64,000 nt of DNA from Kribbella pratensis. GTDB lineage: Bacteria; Actinomycetota; Actinomycetes; Propionibacteriales; Kribbellaceae. Numbering within the stretch: the first letter of the stretch is position 1; the number at the start of each line of letters is the position of its first letter. Shown piece after piece: positions 1-9,238 of this stretch. Both the position numbers and the translations under genes were made by a program. The stretch is taken from assembly GCF_004366075.1 (NCBI RefSeq), contig NZ_SODU01000001.1:3043607-3107606 (forward strand). Direction: 5' to 3'. Under the pieces are notes generated by a model that was given only the letters and a program-made list of their open reading frames with translations, had not been told where the DNA came from and ran no database searches.

Positions 1-1188
1 AAGGCCCCGCTGTACGAACCCGGGCTGGACCCGCTGCTGAAGAAGCACGTGGACTCCGGCCGGCTGCGGTTCACCAGCGACTACACCGAGATCGCCGACT
101 GGGCCGACGTGCACTTCATCTGCGCCGGCACCCCGCAGCTCGAGGGCAGCGAGGCGGCCGATCTGTCCCAGGTCTACTCCGTGGTCGACATGCTCGCCCC
201 GCTGCTCACCAGGCCGACCCTGGTGGTCGGCCGGTCCACGGTCCCGGTCGGTACGTCGAAGGCGGTCGAGGAACGCATGCACCGCCAGGCCCCGGCCGGG
301 TCGGCGGTCGAGATCGCCTGGCAGCCCGAGTTCCTCCGCGAGGCGCACGGCGTCGAGGACACGCTGCACCCGGACCGTCTGGTCTTCGGCGTCCAGTCCG
401 CGGCCGCGGAGGCCCGGCTGCGCGAGGTGTTCGCGATGCCGATCGACGAGGGTTCGCCGGTGGTCGTCTGCAACCTGCCGACCGCGGAGCTGGTCAAGGG
501 CGGCGCCAACGCGTTCCTGGCCACGAAGATCTCGTTCATCAACGCGCTCGCGGAGATGGCCGACGCGACCGGTGCGGACGTCACCCAGCTGGCCGAGGCG
601 CTCGGGTACGACAAGCGGATCGGCCGCGGCGCGCTGAACGCCGGACCCGGGTACGGCGGCGGCTGCCTGCCGAAGGACCTGCGCGCGTTCATGCACCGGG
701 CCGGCGAGCTCGGCGTCGAAGAGGTCATCACGCTGCTGCGTGAGGTCGACGACATCAACCACCACCGGCGCGCGCGGATCGTCGACCTGACCCACGAGAT
801 GCTCGGCGGCCAGTGGATCGGCAAGAACGTCACCGTGCTCGGCGCGGCGTTCAAGGCCGGTACGGACGATGTTCGCGACTCGCCCGCGCTCGATGTGGCC
901 GGGCGGATCCAGCTGCACGGCGCGAACGTCACGGTGTACGACCCGGAGGCGATGGAGAACGCCCGCAAGGTGCGTCCGACCCTGCGCTACGCCCCCACCG
1001 CGGTCGAGGCGTGCCGCGAGGCGCACGCCGTACTGCACCTGACCGAGTGGCCGGAGTTCCGCGCGCTCGACCCGGTCGCGCTGAAGCCGGTCGTCACCGA
1101 CCCGGTCGTCGTCGACGCCCGCCTCAACCTCGCCGCCGACGCGTGGCGCGCCGCGGGCTGGACCTACCGGGCACCGGGCCGGCCTTAA
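1..1188 (+). CDS. ugd: UDP-glucose 6-dehydrogenase family protein (5' truncated)
   Basis: Oxidises a UDP-sugar (typically UDP-glucose to UDP-glucuronate) with NAD+ in the cytoplasm, feeding cell-envelope polysaccharides. The reading frame is open from base 1, so the N-terminal Rossmann GxGxxG is outside the window. Visible are the STVPVGT segment, the central substrate-binding helix region (AELVKGGANAFLATKISFIN) and the catalytic cysteine in GYGGGCLPKD (Cys codon at 664-666), followed by the C-terminal UDP-binding domain with the FKAGTDDVRDSP motif. About 395 residues are visible against about 440 for the family. Its TAA stop overlaps the stop of the convergent MFS gene in a shared TTAA. The exact nucleotide sugar (glucose, or ManNAc-type) cannot be settled from motifs alone. 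Confidence 0.93.
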   Translation, partial: KAPLYEPGLDPLLKKHVDSGRLRFTSDYTEIADWADVHFICAGTPQLEGSEAADLSQVYSVVDMLAPLLTRPTLVVGRSTVPVGTSKAVEERMHRQAPAGSAVEIAWQPEFLREAHGVEDTLHPDRLVFGVQSAAAEARLREVFAMPIDEGSPVVVCNLPTAELVKGGANAFLATKISFINALAEMADATGADVTQLAEALGYDKRIGRGALNAGPGYGGGCLPKDLRAFMHRAGELGVEEVITLLREVDDINHHRRARIVDLTHEMLGGQWIGKNVTVLGAAFKAGTDDVRDSPALDVAGRIQLHGANVTVYDPEAMENARKVRPTLRYAPTAVEACREAHAVLHLTEWPEFRALDPVALKPVVTDPVVVDARLNLAADAWRAAGWTYRAPGRP

Positions 1189-2405
1189 GCGACTGTTGCC
1201 GAGCGCAGGACCGGGCGGGTCAGTACGATGCATCCGGTGATGGTTGCTGCCACCGAGATGCCCAGGCAGACTCCGGTGATGCCGATGCCCGTCACATCGG
1301 CCAGGCTGCCGAGCAGCGGGTTCGCCACCATGATCGCGATGCTCTGACAGAGCACGACGATCGACTGCAGGCGGGACTGGAACTCACGCTCCACCGAGTT
1401 CATCAGCAGCGGCAGCACGTGACCGGTGAACATGCCGACGCCGATCCCGCTCAGCACACCGGCGGCGAACGTCAACGCCAGCGGGTCGAGCACCGAAAGG
1501 CCGAGGAGTCCGGCAGCCGCCAGCAGGAGGCCGAGCGCGGCGAAGACGCCCGGCCGGGGAAACGCGCCCCGCATCAGGATCCGTAGGGCGATCACCCCCA
1601 CTCCCAGGCTCCGGCTGGCGACCAGCAGAGCGGCGGTCGTGGCGTTCCACCCGTGGTCGCGGGCGAGCAGCGGGAACAGCAGTGCGTCGAGCGGCATCAG
1701 TAGACCTGCCGCAACCGTCATCGTGATCAGCAGCGCCCGGGTGAGCGGGCGGCCGAAGGCGACCTGGATGCCGGCGCCGATCGAGCGAAGCATGCCGGCC
1801 GGCATCCGGCCGGGGGGCGCGATCGTCTTCCGCAGCAGGATCAGGACGATGATCATCACGCCGAACGTCAGGGCGTCGAAACCGCCCGCCGCAGTGAGTC
1901 CGGACCAGCTCACCAGGACGCCGCCGACCGCGGTGCCCGTGACGGCGAAGATCACGCCCGTCACCTGGAAACTCGCGAGCGCCCTCGGCACCTGCGCCGG
2001 CGGCACCAGCAGTCGCGGCATCGACCGGGACGACGGCAGGAAGAACGCGTCGATCGTTCCGACCACCAGGGCCAGGATCACCAGCAACCACACGGGTTCG
2101 CCGGCAGCCAGAGTGGCCGGGACGAGGGCCGCGGTGACCAGGAACATCGCGGTGCAGCTCACCAGCAGCACCCGTGGGGCGCCGTACCGGTCGCCGATCG
2201 CGCCACCGACGAGCAGCAGGACAGCTCGCGGGGCAGCGGCGAGCAACAGGATGAGGCCGGCGACGCTGCCCCCGTGGCGAGTGGCGGACCAGCCGATGGC
2301 AAACCTCATCGTCAGATCGCCGAGGAGGGACACGGCAGCGCCGAACAGCCAGATCCAGTAGCGGACCGGAATGCGCTGCGTGTCCGAGTCAGTGGGCGGA
2401 GTCAC
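1185..2405 (-). CDS. MFS transporter (putative exporter)
   Basis: A 406-residue integral membrane protein with about 12 hydrophobic segments and the loop 2-3 MFS signature (GGAIGDRYGAPRV), which marks a proton-driven major facilitator. The layout resembles the macrolide/multidrug efflux branch (MFS_3-like), but the substrate is unknown. The start is a GTG at 2405; the first 15 residues are polar and precede the first membrane helix. It converges on the upstream sugar dehydrogenase with a 4-base stop overlap and is separated from purE by about 75 bases, so it may be expressed from its own promoter in that gap. Confidence 0.85.
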   Translation of the reverse strand: MTPPTDSDTQRIPVRYWIWLFGAAVSLLGDLTMRFAIGWSATRHGGSVAGLILLLAAAPRAVLLLVGGAIGDRYGAPRVLLVSCTAMFLVTAALVPATLAAGEPVWLLVILALVVGTIDAFFLPSSRSMPRLLVPPAQVPRALASFQVTGVIFAVTGTAVGGVLVSWSGLTAAGGFDALTFGVMIIVLILLRKTIAPPGRMPAGMLRSIGAGIQVAFGRPLTRALLITMTVAAGLLMPLDALLFPLLARDHGWNATTAALLVASRSLGVGVIALRILMRGAFPRPGVFAALGLLLAAAGLLGLSVLDPLALTFAAGVLSGIGVGMFTGHVLPLLMNSVEREFQSRLQSIVVLCQSIAIMVANPLLGSLADVTGIGITGVCLGISVAATITGCIVLTRPVLRSATVA

Positions 2406-2480
2406 GATCGACGACCTTAGACGACAACCAGTGGGAACTCATGACTACCCGCCCCGTCCTGTGGAAAGCCAGTGACCGCC

Positions 2481-2987
2481 TCAGCCTTTACGCAGCTCTG
2501 CCGCCCCATCACGTACCGTAGCGCCCTTGGCCCGCGCCGACTCCGCGAGAGTTTCCTGGAACGCGATCATCCGGTCCCGCAACTTCTCGTCGGAGGCAGC
2601 CAGGATCCGGACCGCGAGCAGCCCCGCATTACGAGCGTTCCCGATCGAGACGGTCGCAACCGGCACTCCGGCCGGCATTTGCACGATCGACAGCAGCGAG
2701 TCCATTCCGTCGAGGTATTTCAGCGCCACCGGTACGCCGATCACCGGCAGCGGGGTCACCGACGCGAGCATCCCGGGCAGGTGCGCGGCCCCGCCGGCAC
2801 CGGCGATCAGCACCTTGAGCCCTCGCTCGTGCGCTGACCGTCCGTAGTCGATCATCTCGGCCGGCATCCGGTGCGCGGACACCACATCTGCCTCAAAGGG
2901 CACGTCGAACTCGGCACACACCTCGGCCGCGGCCTTCATCGTCGGCCAGTCGCTGTCCGACCCCATCACGATGCCAATCACAGCCAT
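2481..2987 (-). CDS. purE: N5-carboxyaminoimidazole ribonucleotide mutase (PurE)
   Basis: Converts N5-CAIR to CAIR in de novo purine synthesis. The 168-residue length is that of class I PurE. The N-terminal nucleotide-binding motif GSDSDWPTM, the SAHRMP loop that carries the catalytic histidine, the [11 protein letters not shown] loop and the [30 protein letters not shown] region (quoted here in pieces: [23 protein letters not shown]) are all intact. It lies 3 bases downstream of purK on the same strand, so the two are almost certainly co-transcribed. Confidence 0.97.
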   Translation of the reverse strand: MAVIGIVMGSDSDWPTMKAAAEVCAEFDVPFEADVVSAHRMPAEMIDYGRSAHERGLKVLIAGAGGAAHLPGMLASVTPLPVIGVPVALKYLDGMDSLLSIVQMPAGVPVATVSIGNARNAGLLAVRILAASDEKLRDRMIAFQETLAESARAKGATVRDGAAELRKG

Positions 2988-2990
2988 GTC

Positions 2991-4163
2991 CTATTCGTCG
3001 ATCGTGCCGGTCAGGTAATCAGCAGCATGCCGCGCCCGGGAGCGGGTCTCCTCGAGGTCGTCGCCGTACGCCGTGACATGGCCGACCTTGCGCCCCGGCT
3101 TCACCGACTTCCCGTAGAAGTGGACCTTCAGGCCCGGGTCGCGCGCCATGCAGTGCAGCAGGCCGCGGTGCATGTCCTCGACGTCGCCGCCGAGTACGTT
3201 GACCATGACCGTGTACGGCGCCCGCGCGGCCGGCGAGCCGAGCGGAAGGTCGAGCACCGCGCGCAGGTGGTTCTCGAACTGGGACGTGACCGCGCCGTCG
3301 ATCGTCCAGTGCCCGGTGTTGTGCGGGCGCATCGCCAGCTCGTTGACCAGCAGCCGACCGTCCCGCGCCTCGAACATCTCGACCGCGAGGATGCCGATCA
3401 CGCCGAGCTCACCGGCGATCCGCAGCGCGGTCTGCTGCGCCTGGGCGGCCCGCTCCGGCGCCAGACCGGGCGCGGGCGCGGTCACCTCGACGCAGATGCC
3501 GTCCCGCTGCACCGACTCGACGATCGGGTACGCGACCGCCTGACCGTGCGGCGAGCGCGCCACGATCGCGGACAGCTCGCGGACGAAATCCACCTTCTCC
3601 TCGGCCAGGATCGGTACGCCGCTGCCGAACGCGGTCGCGATCTGCGGGTCCTCGGGGCCGTCGACGAACCACACACCCTTGCCGTCGTACCCGCCGCGGG
3701 TGGTCTTCAGGATGACCGGGAAACCGCCGACCCGCTTGGCGAAGTCGGCGACGTCGGCGGGCGTGCCGACCACCTGGTGCGCGGGCGCCGGCGCGTCGAA
3801 CGTGTCCAGCCGGGCGCGCATCACGGCCTTGTCCTGGGCGTGCACGAGCGCGTCCGGGCCGGGCCGGACCGCGATCCCGTCCGCCTCGAGCGAGTGCAGC
3901 AGGTCCGTCGGGACGTGCTCGTGGTCGAAGGTCACCACATCGCACTCCGCGGCGAACCGCCGTACCGTCTCCGGGTCCTTGTAGTCGCCGACGGGCGCGT
4001 CCGCGACCGCCTGGGCCGCCGACACCGTCGCGCCCTCGGCGAGCACGCGGAGCTGAATACCGAGGGCGACGGCCGTTTCCTGGGTCATCCGGGCCAGTTG
4101 CCCGCCGCCGACCATGCCGACCACGGGGGTACCGACGGGGAGATCCTTACGATCGAACTTCAC
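2991..4163 (-). CDS. purK: N5-carboxyaminoimidazole ribonucleotide synthase (PurK)
   Basis: ATP-grasp enzyme that carboxylates AIR with bicarbonate and ATP to N5-CAIR, the substrate of PurE. The N-terminal GMVGGGQLARM motif, the ATP-grasp KTTRGGYDGKG loop, and ELAMRPHNTGHWTIDGAVTS near the active site are clear. I chose the GTG at 4163 because a TAGGCT hexamer lies 7 bases upstream, which would make a leaderless mRNA; an in-frame ATG at 4184 adds seven residues and is the alternative. It is divergent from the GtrA gene and directly precedes purE. Confidence 0.95.
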   Translation of the reverse strand: MKFDRKDLPVGTPVVGMVGGGQLARMTQETAVALGIQLRVLAEGATVSAAQAVADAPVGDYKDPETVRRFAAECDVVTFDHEHVPTDLLHSLEADGIAVRPGPDALVHAQDKAVMRARLDTFDAPAPAHQVVGTPADVADFAKRVGGFPVILKTTRGGYDGKGVWFVDGPEDPQIATAFGSGVPILAEEKVDFVRELSAIVARSPHGQAVAYPIVESVQRDGICVEVTAPAPGLAPERAAQAQQTALRIAGELGVIGILAVEMFEARDGRLLVNELAMRPHNTGHWTIDGAVTSQFENHLRAVLDLPLGSPAARAPYTVMVNVLGGDVEDMHRGLLHCMARDPGLKVHFYGKSVKPGRKVGHVTAYGDDLEETRSRARHAADYLTGTIDE

Positions 4164-4306
4164 AGCGGTGAGCCTAATGTCCATACATCATCGGGCGTAC
4201 GGCGGCTGTCGCGGCACGCGGGCGATTTCGGGGTCGGACCGGTCGCCGGGTACCGTGGGAAGCTGCCCTCCCGTCGCGGTGTGATCACAGAAGGTCCCGA
4301 GGTCCG

Positions 4307-4867
4307 TTGAAGCTCGTCACCACGCTGTACCGCCAGTTCCAGCACTTGGTGCACGAAGTCGCCAAGTTCGGTCTGGTCGGTCTGCTCGGTCTGGTCGTCG
4401 ACCTGCCGATCTACAACTGGCTGGTCTTCAACAATCCGCTGGTGCTCGCCGACTCGGGTGTCGGCATGCTGCACCACAAGCCGCTGACCGCGAAGCTGAT
4501 CTCGACCACGGTCGCCACGATCGTGACGTACTTCGGCAACCGGTACTGGACGTGGCGGCACCGGGAGCGCTCCGGCCTGCACCGTGAGTACGTGCTGTTC
4601 TTCGTGCTGAACGGCATCGGCCTGCTGATCGCGGCCGGCTGCCTGGCCTTCTCGCGGTACGTCCTGGACCTGCACAGCTGGCTGTCCGACAACATCGCCG
4701 CGAACTTCATCGGCCTCGGCCTCGGCACCCTGTTCCGCTTCTGGTCCTACCGCAAGTTCGTCTTCCGTGAAGAGATCGCCCTCGACGAGGCCGAGCACAC
4801 CCCGACCCCGGACTCCCCCGCCGAACTCGACGGGGAGTCGACAGGGGATCTGCCCGCGGTCCGCTGA
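4307..4867 (+). CDS. GtrA family membrane protein
   Basis: A 186-residue protein with four predicted membrane helices (roughly residues 18-36, 62-80, 95-115 and 122-142) and the GtrA signature near the first helix (VAKFGLVGLLGLVVDLPIYN) and at TYFGNRYWTWR. GtrA proteins are thought to flip or help move polyprenyl-linked sugars for envelope glycan synthesis. The C-terminal tail is acidic and cytoplasmic. The start is TTG at 4307 after a GAGG-type ribosome site. A GtrA gene next to purK is also the arrangement recalled from M. tuberculosis (Rv3277). Confidence 0.88.
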   Translation: MKLVTTLYRQFQHLVHEVAKFGLVGLLGLVVDLPIYNWLVFNNPLVLADSGVGMLHHKPLTAKLISTTVATIVTYFGNRYWTWRHRERSGLHREYVLFFVLNGIGLLIAAGCLAFSRYVLDLHSWLSDNIAANFIGLGLGTLFRFWSYRKFVFREEIALDEAEHTPTPDSPAELDGESTGDLPAVR

Positions 4868-4880
4868 CGCCGGCTGGTCG

Positions 4881-5454
4881 ATGACTTCCCCTCCACCGCC
4901 TCTGCCGGCGCGGTCGCGGCTCCATCCCGCGGTTGTCGTCAGCATCATTCTGGCGGTGCTGCTGGCGGGCGCCACCGTCGCCGGGATCGCGGCCGTCGGC
5001 ATCGTCCGGGCCGACGCCAAGACGCAACTCGAACGCGCCGACGACCTGCAGCGCAAGCTCGACGAGGCCGCGCCGGGCGAGCAGGAACGCACGGAGGTCC
5101 TGGCGGCTGCGCGGGCGAACGTCGGCGTCCTCTTCACCTATGACTACCGAAAGCTCGACGACTACGCGGCGGCGGCCCAGAAGGTCACGACGGAGAGGTT
5201 CGGCGCCGAGTTCGCGAAAACCGTGGCCGCGATCCGTCCGCAACAGCTGAGCCAGCAGGCCGTCGCCAAGGCCGAAGTCAAGGACGCCGCTGTGAAGGAC
5301 GCGACCGCCGCCACGGCCCACGTCCTCCTGTTCGTCGACACGACCACGACCACAAAAGGTGCGTCGGCGCCGAGCATCCAGCGCACCCGAGTGCAGCTCA
5401 CCCTCCAGTCAGAGGACGGCCGCTGGCTGACAGACGAACGTCGAAGCGGTCTGA
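4881..5454 (+). CDS. Mce-associated-like membrane protein with apparent 1-base frameshift near the end
   Basis: After an ATG 13 bases past the GtrA stop, the protein has a short proline-rich tail, one membrane helix (about residues 15-38), a coiled segment and an NTF2-like periplasmic domain with the pattern of actinobacterial Mce-associated proteins (FTYDYRKLDDY, then a TDE after GRWL). In the literal frame it has no stop and would run to 6335 antisense across the neighbouring gene. If one base near 5437 is removed the frame ends ...WLTD-D-VEAV-TGA at 5452-5454, a typical C-terminus for this group and 5 bases short of the convergent gene's stop. The coordinates given assume that correction; the length 574 is 191 codons plus one base. 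A sequencing error and a real mutation are equally possible. Confidence 0.7.
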
Positions 5455-5459
5455 GTTCG

Positions 5460-6368
5460 TCACTCTCCGAACGGCGGCTTCCAGGTGGGGTTGCCGTCGG
5501 TCCAATGGAAGTAGACCGGGTCGGTGAAGGTGCCCGGGACCTTGCCGAACGACTGGATGACGGTGGTCGGGCCGCTGGCGTGGCCCAGGGCGTACATGTA
5601 GGCCGTGTGGGTGTCCCGGTCGATGCCGAGCAGGACCGAGCCGTACTGGCCGCAGTGCTGCGCGATCAACGTCTCGAAGCCCTGCCAGGTCTTACTGCGA
5701 ACCTGCTTGACGACGGGTTTCATCGGCGCGGTGGTCGGGATGTGGATAGTGTAGAGCGCGCCGCCGCGGGTGTTCGCGAGGAACGTGTCGTAGGTCTTGG
5801 TCGAGCTGATCAGCGTCATCGCCTTCACCGCGGCGAACCCGGGCGCGGACACCTTGTTCCCCCAAGCGCCCTTGCTGTCGATCGTCCAGCGGAACAGCGT
5901 GCCGTCGTTACGAAGTCCGTACGTGTTGTACCGGAGCACCTTGTCGTAGTACAACCCTTCGTCGAGGGCGACGAAGGTCCCCCAGCCGCCGCCGATCCGC
6001 TTGATCCCGCCCTCGATGACACCGCCGCCGGCCGAGTAGCTGGCGTGGTACAGCCCATCCCCCAGGATGCTGTAACCGGACACGAAGGCGATGCTCTGCC
6101 CGTCATCACCCCACGACATCGAAGAGCTGACCCGAACCGTTCCGTCGGGGTACACCCCGGTCCCCAGGATGTGGCTTGCCGGGGCCGTGGGCGGCGTCCC
6201 CGCGAAGACGCCCTGATTCCGGTGATCACCCCCGGCCGTCACGGAGCCCACCGCCACGGGGCAGCCTCCTGCCGACACCGCGCTCGGCGTCGCTGCCGCG
6301 GTTCCAGGGATCACCACCCCGGCTGCCACGAGTAAGGCCGCTGCTGTCGTTCCGAGTGGTTTGAGCAT
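5460..6368 (-). CDS. Secreted protein, tachylectin-like repeats, paralogue of the next gene
   Basis: A Sec signal peptide (MLKPLGTTAAALLVAAG ... TAAA) is followed by about 270 residues of beta-rich sequence. The stretch IGGGWGTF with YGLRNDGTLFRW resembles blades of tachylectin-2-type beta-propellers, which bind sugars; this is a resemblance only. The C-terminal half has a conserved ANTRGGALYTIHIP and KTWQGFETLIAQ pattern shared with its neighbour, and one cysteine pair that could form a disulfide. The start at 6368 was chosen over the longer frame to 6401 because an AGGGGGTGG ribosome site sits at the same distance as in the paralogue. The function is unknown. Confidence 0.8.
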   Translation of the reverse strand: MLKPLGTTAAALLVAAGVVIPGTAAATPSAVSAGGCPVAVGSVTAGGDHRNQGVFAGTPPTAPASHILGTGVYPDGTVRVSSSMSWGDDGQSIAFVSGYSILGDGLYHASYSAGGGVIEGGIKRIGGGWGTFVALDEGLYYDKVLRYNTYGLRNDGTLFRWTIDSKGAWGNKVSAPGFAAVKAMTLISSTKTYDTFLANTRGGALYTIHIPTTAPMKPVVKQVRSKTWQGFETLIAQHCGQYGSVLLGIDRDTHTAYMYALGHASGPTTVIQSFGKVPGTFTDPVYFHWTDGNPTWKPPFGE

Positions 6369-6397
6369 TCGTACCACCCCCTGTTCCCTTGGCTTGC

Positions 6398-7327
6398 TCA
6401 TTCGGCGTGTTTCGGGCTACCGGGGTCCTTCAGACCGGCGTAGACGTTGTCGGGCATCGTCGCGGGCACCTTGCCCATCGACTGGATCACCGTGCTCAGA
6501 CCGGTGTAGCGGCCGACGGCGTACAGGTAGGCGGAGTCGGTGTCCTTGTCGATGCCGAGCAGCAGGGAACCGTACACGCCGCACTGCTGGGTGATCAGGG
6601 TCTCGAAGCCCTGCCAGGTGCGGGTGCGGACCTGCTTCACGACGGGCTTCATCGGTGCGCTGACCGGGAGGTGGATCGTGTAGAGCGCGCCGCCACGGGT
6701 GTTGGCGACGAACGTGTCGTACGTCGCGGTCTTGCTGACCAGCGACATCGACTTCACCGCGGCGAATCCAGGAGCCGACCCGGTACGGCTCCAGACGCCT
6801 TTGGAGCTGACGTTCCACCGGAACAGCACGCCATCGCTGCGCAGGCCGTAGACGGTCCATCGGGAGATGCCCGCCTGCGTCGGGCCCTGGTACTCGGCTT
6901 CCTCCACCATCGTGAAGTTCCCCCAGCCGCCACCGATCCGCCGTAAGCCTGCCGGAGGATTGCTCACGGTCCCGTCATGAGCGCCGTACGCCGCCTGGTA
7001 GAGCGCATCGCCGATGATGACGTAGCCGTACACGTCGTATTCAGAGCCGTCAGGGCCCTGGTCGATCAGGATCGACATCGTGGCCATGACTTTGACCTGC
7101 CCCGGCGCGAACGCTCTACGGCCGAGCGCACCGCTGGTCGCCTTCGGCGGCGTGGTCGACACGACGGCCAGATTGTTGTGGTCACCGCTTGCGGTAACTG
7201 ACGACGCGTTGACGTAACAGTTGACGGCGGACGTGGTGGGCGTTGTGGAGCCGGCCGACGCTGTAGTCGGTACCAGGGTTGCCGTGAAGAGCAGGGCCAC
7301 CGCGGTTGTTACGAGTGGTTTCCTCAT
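6398..7327 (-). CDS. Secreted protein, tachylectin-like repeats, paralogue of the previous gene
   Basis: A 309-residue exported protein with a signal peptide (MRKPLVTTAVALLFTATLVP ... ASA) and the same architecture as the gene 29 bases downstream: IGGGWGNF, YGLRSDGVLFRW, ANTRGGALYTIHLP and RTWQGFETLITQQCG. The two are roughly 45-50 percent identical by eye over the mature part, so they are a tandem duplication that has diverged. Both share a Shine-Dalgarno block AGGGGGTGG before the start, which fixes this ATG at 7327 rather than the longer frame to 7861. They are probably co-transcribed, this gene first. The role is unknown; an extracellular carbohydrate-binding job is a guess. Confidence 0.8.
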   Translation of the reverse strand: MRKPLVTTAVALLFTATLVPTTASAGSTTPTTSAVNCYVNASSVTASGDHNNLAVVSTTPPKATSGALGRRAFAPGQVKVMATMSILIDQGPDGSEYDVYGYVIIGDALYQAAYGAHDGTVSNPPAGLRRIGGGWGNFTMVEEAEYQGPTQAGISRWTVYGLRSDGVLFRWNVSSKGVWSRTGSAPGFAAVKSMSLVSKTATYDTFVANTRGGALYTIHLPVSAPMKPVVKQVRTRTWQGFETLITQQCGVYGSLLLGIDKDTDSAYLYAVGRYTGLSTVIQSMGKVPATMPDNVYAGLKDPGSPKHAE

Positions 7328-7399
7328 TGGTGCCACCCCCTTACCCGGCATGATGCTCCCGCGAGGGCAGAAGTTGTCGGTGCGGCGTGTGAAGATGCG

Positions 7400-8617
7400 G
7401 TGGTGACTGACTTCGAGGTGCGTGCGGCCGAGGCCGGAGAGTTCGACGCGGTACGGGCGGTGTTCAGCGCCGCGATGATGTTCGAGCTGACGCCGGACGA
7501 CGATCTCGCTCGGCAGTTGTTCGAGCCGGAGCGGACGCTGGTGGCGGTCGACGGCGGGGAGTTCATCGGGACCACGCTGGCGTTGACACGCAACCTGTCC
7601 GTGCCGGGTTCCGTCGTGCCCGCGGCGCATGTGACGGGGGTCGGCGTGCGGGCGACGCATCGGCGGCGCGGGGTGCTGTCCCAGTTGATGGGGAAGCAGC
7701 TGCGCGAGGTGCCGGAGGCGATCGCGGTGCTGTGGGCCAGCGAGCCGGCGATCTACGGCCGGTTCGGGTACGGCGCGGCCGCCTGGGGTACGGCGTACGA
7801 GGTCGACCTGCACCGAGTCGGTCCGCCCACCGGGCCGATCCGTCCGGGCGAGCTCGGTCAACTGACCCCGGACGAGGCGCTCAAGGAGCTACCGCGCATC
7901 CTGGGCCTGATGCAGCAGGTCCGGGCCGGCGTCTCCGACCGCTCGGAGCTGCGCTGGCAGAAACACCTCGAGGACAAACCGGACGATCGCGGCGGACGGA
8001 CCGCTCTCCGAATCGTGGTTCACCGCGACGAGACCGGCAGCGTGGACGGGTACGCGATCTGGCGCGGCAAGATGGTCTGGAATCCGACCGGCCCGGCGTA
8101 CGAGGTGCACGTCGAGGAGCTGGTCGCCCCGGAGCCCACGGCGTACCGGGTGCTGTGGCAGCACCTGTTGACGATGGATCTGAGCGCCAAGCTCGGCTAC
8201 GGGTACGCCGCCATCGACGAGCCGCTGCAGCAGCTCGTCAGCACCCCGACCGCCCTGGACCGCCGAGTGACCGAGTCCCTGTGGCTGCGTGTGACCGACG
8301 TACCGCGGGCGCTCCAGCAGCGGCAGTACGCCGTACCCGTCGACGTCGTTCTCGACGTGACCGACGACCTGATCGAGGCGAACACCGGCCGCTTCCGTCT
8401 GACCGCCTCCGAGTCGTCAGTGAAATGCGAGCGCACCGACGACCCGGCCGATCTGACCGTGTCGGTCGGCGCACTCGGAGCGGTATACCTCGGCGGTCGC
8501 CCGCTGGCCGAGTTCGCGCCAACGGGCCGCATCACCGAACACACCGCGGGCGCCCTGGCCCGAGCTACTGCAGCCTTCGGCTGGCCAACCGCACCGGTCA
8601 GCCTGGAGGTCTTCTAG
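7400..8617 (+). CDS. GNAT family N-acetyltransferase, Eis-like
   Basis: A 405-residue protein of the Eis type: an N-terminal GNAT domain with the acetyl-CoA loop VGVRATHRRRGVLSQLM, a second degenerate GNAT domain, and a C-terminal SCP2-like domain (from about residue 300, LTVSVGALGAVYLGGRPL). Eis enzymes acetylate aminoglycosides, peptides or polyamines from acetyl-CoA; the real substrate here is unknown. The start is GTG at 7400 or 7403. It is divergent from the secreted pair and ends directly against the stop of the PH-domain gene. A paralogue lies at 33687-34898. Confidence 0.88.
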   Translation: MVTDFEVRAAEAGEFDAVRAVFSAAMMFELTPDDDLARQLFEPERTLVAVDGGEFIGTTLALTRNLSVPGSVVPAAHVTGVGVRATHRRRGVLSQLMGKQLREVPEAIAVLWASEPAIYGRFGYGAAAWGTAYEVDLHRVGPPTGPIRPGELGQLTPDEALKELPRILGLMQQVRAGVSDRSELRWQKHLEDKPDDRGGRTALRIVVHRDETGSVDGYAIWRGKMVWNPTGPAYEVHVEELVAPEPTAYRVLWQHLLTMDLSAKLGYGYAAIDEPLQQLVSTPTALDRRVTESLWLRVTDVPRALQQRQYAVPVDVVLDVTDDLIEANTGRFRLTASESSVKCERTDDPADLTVSVGALGAVYLGGRPLAEFAPTGRITEHTAGALARATAAFGWPTAPVSLEVF

Positions 8618-9238
8618 CTAGCGGTTGTCGTCCGAGCTGAAGATTGTGTCGCCGTCGTCGGTTCGGGGTTGTTGCTGGGGTTGCTGGGGGCGGCGGCGCA
8701 TGTGTTCGGGGGGCTGCTCGTCCTCGAGGATGCCGTCGCCGGGCCTGCCCTCGGGGCCGCCGAAGAGAAGGTCGGACATCTGCAGGTGGACGTGCTCGAC
8801 ATGCGGTACGTCGGGGAGCACGACCTGACCGCGTTCGCCGGCGGACTCGATGTGCAGCGTGCCGCAGCCGAGGATGCGGTCCACCAGGCCGTGCTCGTAG
8901 GACACGTCGTTGATCCGCATCAGCGGGATGTCCCGGCCGGTCCGGGTGAGGATGCCGTGCCGGGTGATCAGCCGCCGGTTGGTGATCGTGTACGTCGAGA
9001 AGAACCAGTTCAGGAACGGCTTCAGCCCGAAGGTCGCGACGACCACCACGCCGACCGCGAGGATCGCGATCCGGGCCGGGGTCTGCAGTGACCCGGACGG
9101 CACGATCGCGGCCAGGAAACCGCCCAGACCTGCCACCACCAGCAGCAGGAAGACCGGCCCGATCAGCGCCTTCCAGTGCGTCCGGGTGCTGACGACGACG
9201 TACTCGTCCTCACCCAACAACTTCGCCGAGATCGCCAT
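8618..9238 (-). CDS. PH domain-containing membrane protein (YdbS-like)
   Basis: A 206-residue protein with two membrane helices (about residues 25-48 and 55-75) followed by a bacterial PH-like domain (YTITNRRLITRHGILTR, then DIPLMRINDVSYEHGLVDRI, quoted as DIPLMRIND). The C-terminal 45 residues are a low-complexity Q/P/D tail. Such proteins sit at the membrane and their function is unknown. In M. tuberculosis, from memory, a protein of this type (Rv3278c) lies between purK/GtrA and birA, and the same relative place here supports orthology. Confidence 0.85.
   Translation of the reverse strand: MAISAKLLGEDEYVVVSTRTHWKALIGPVFLLLVVAGLGGFLAAIVPSGSLQTPARIAILAVGVVVVATFGLKPFLNWFFSTYTITNRRLITRHGILTRTGRDIPLMRINDVSYEHGLVDRILGCGTLHIESAGERGQVVLPDVPHVEHVHLQMSDLLFGGPEGRPGDGILEDEQPPEHMRRRPQQPQQQPRTDDGDTIFSSDDNR

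Noticed and set aside
2991..4310. 479-residue + strand frame over purK
   Set aside because: Opposite strand of purK; no family features, typical GC-rich shadow.
4767..6335. Single 522-residue protein from the + strand
   Set aside because: The second half is antisense to a secreted-protein gene and the first half is a known-looking domain; a one-base frameshift near 5437 explains the lost stop better.
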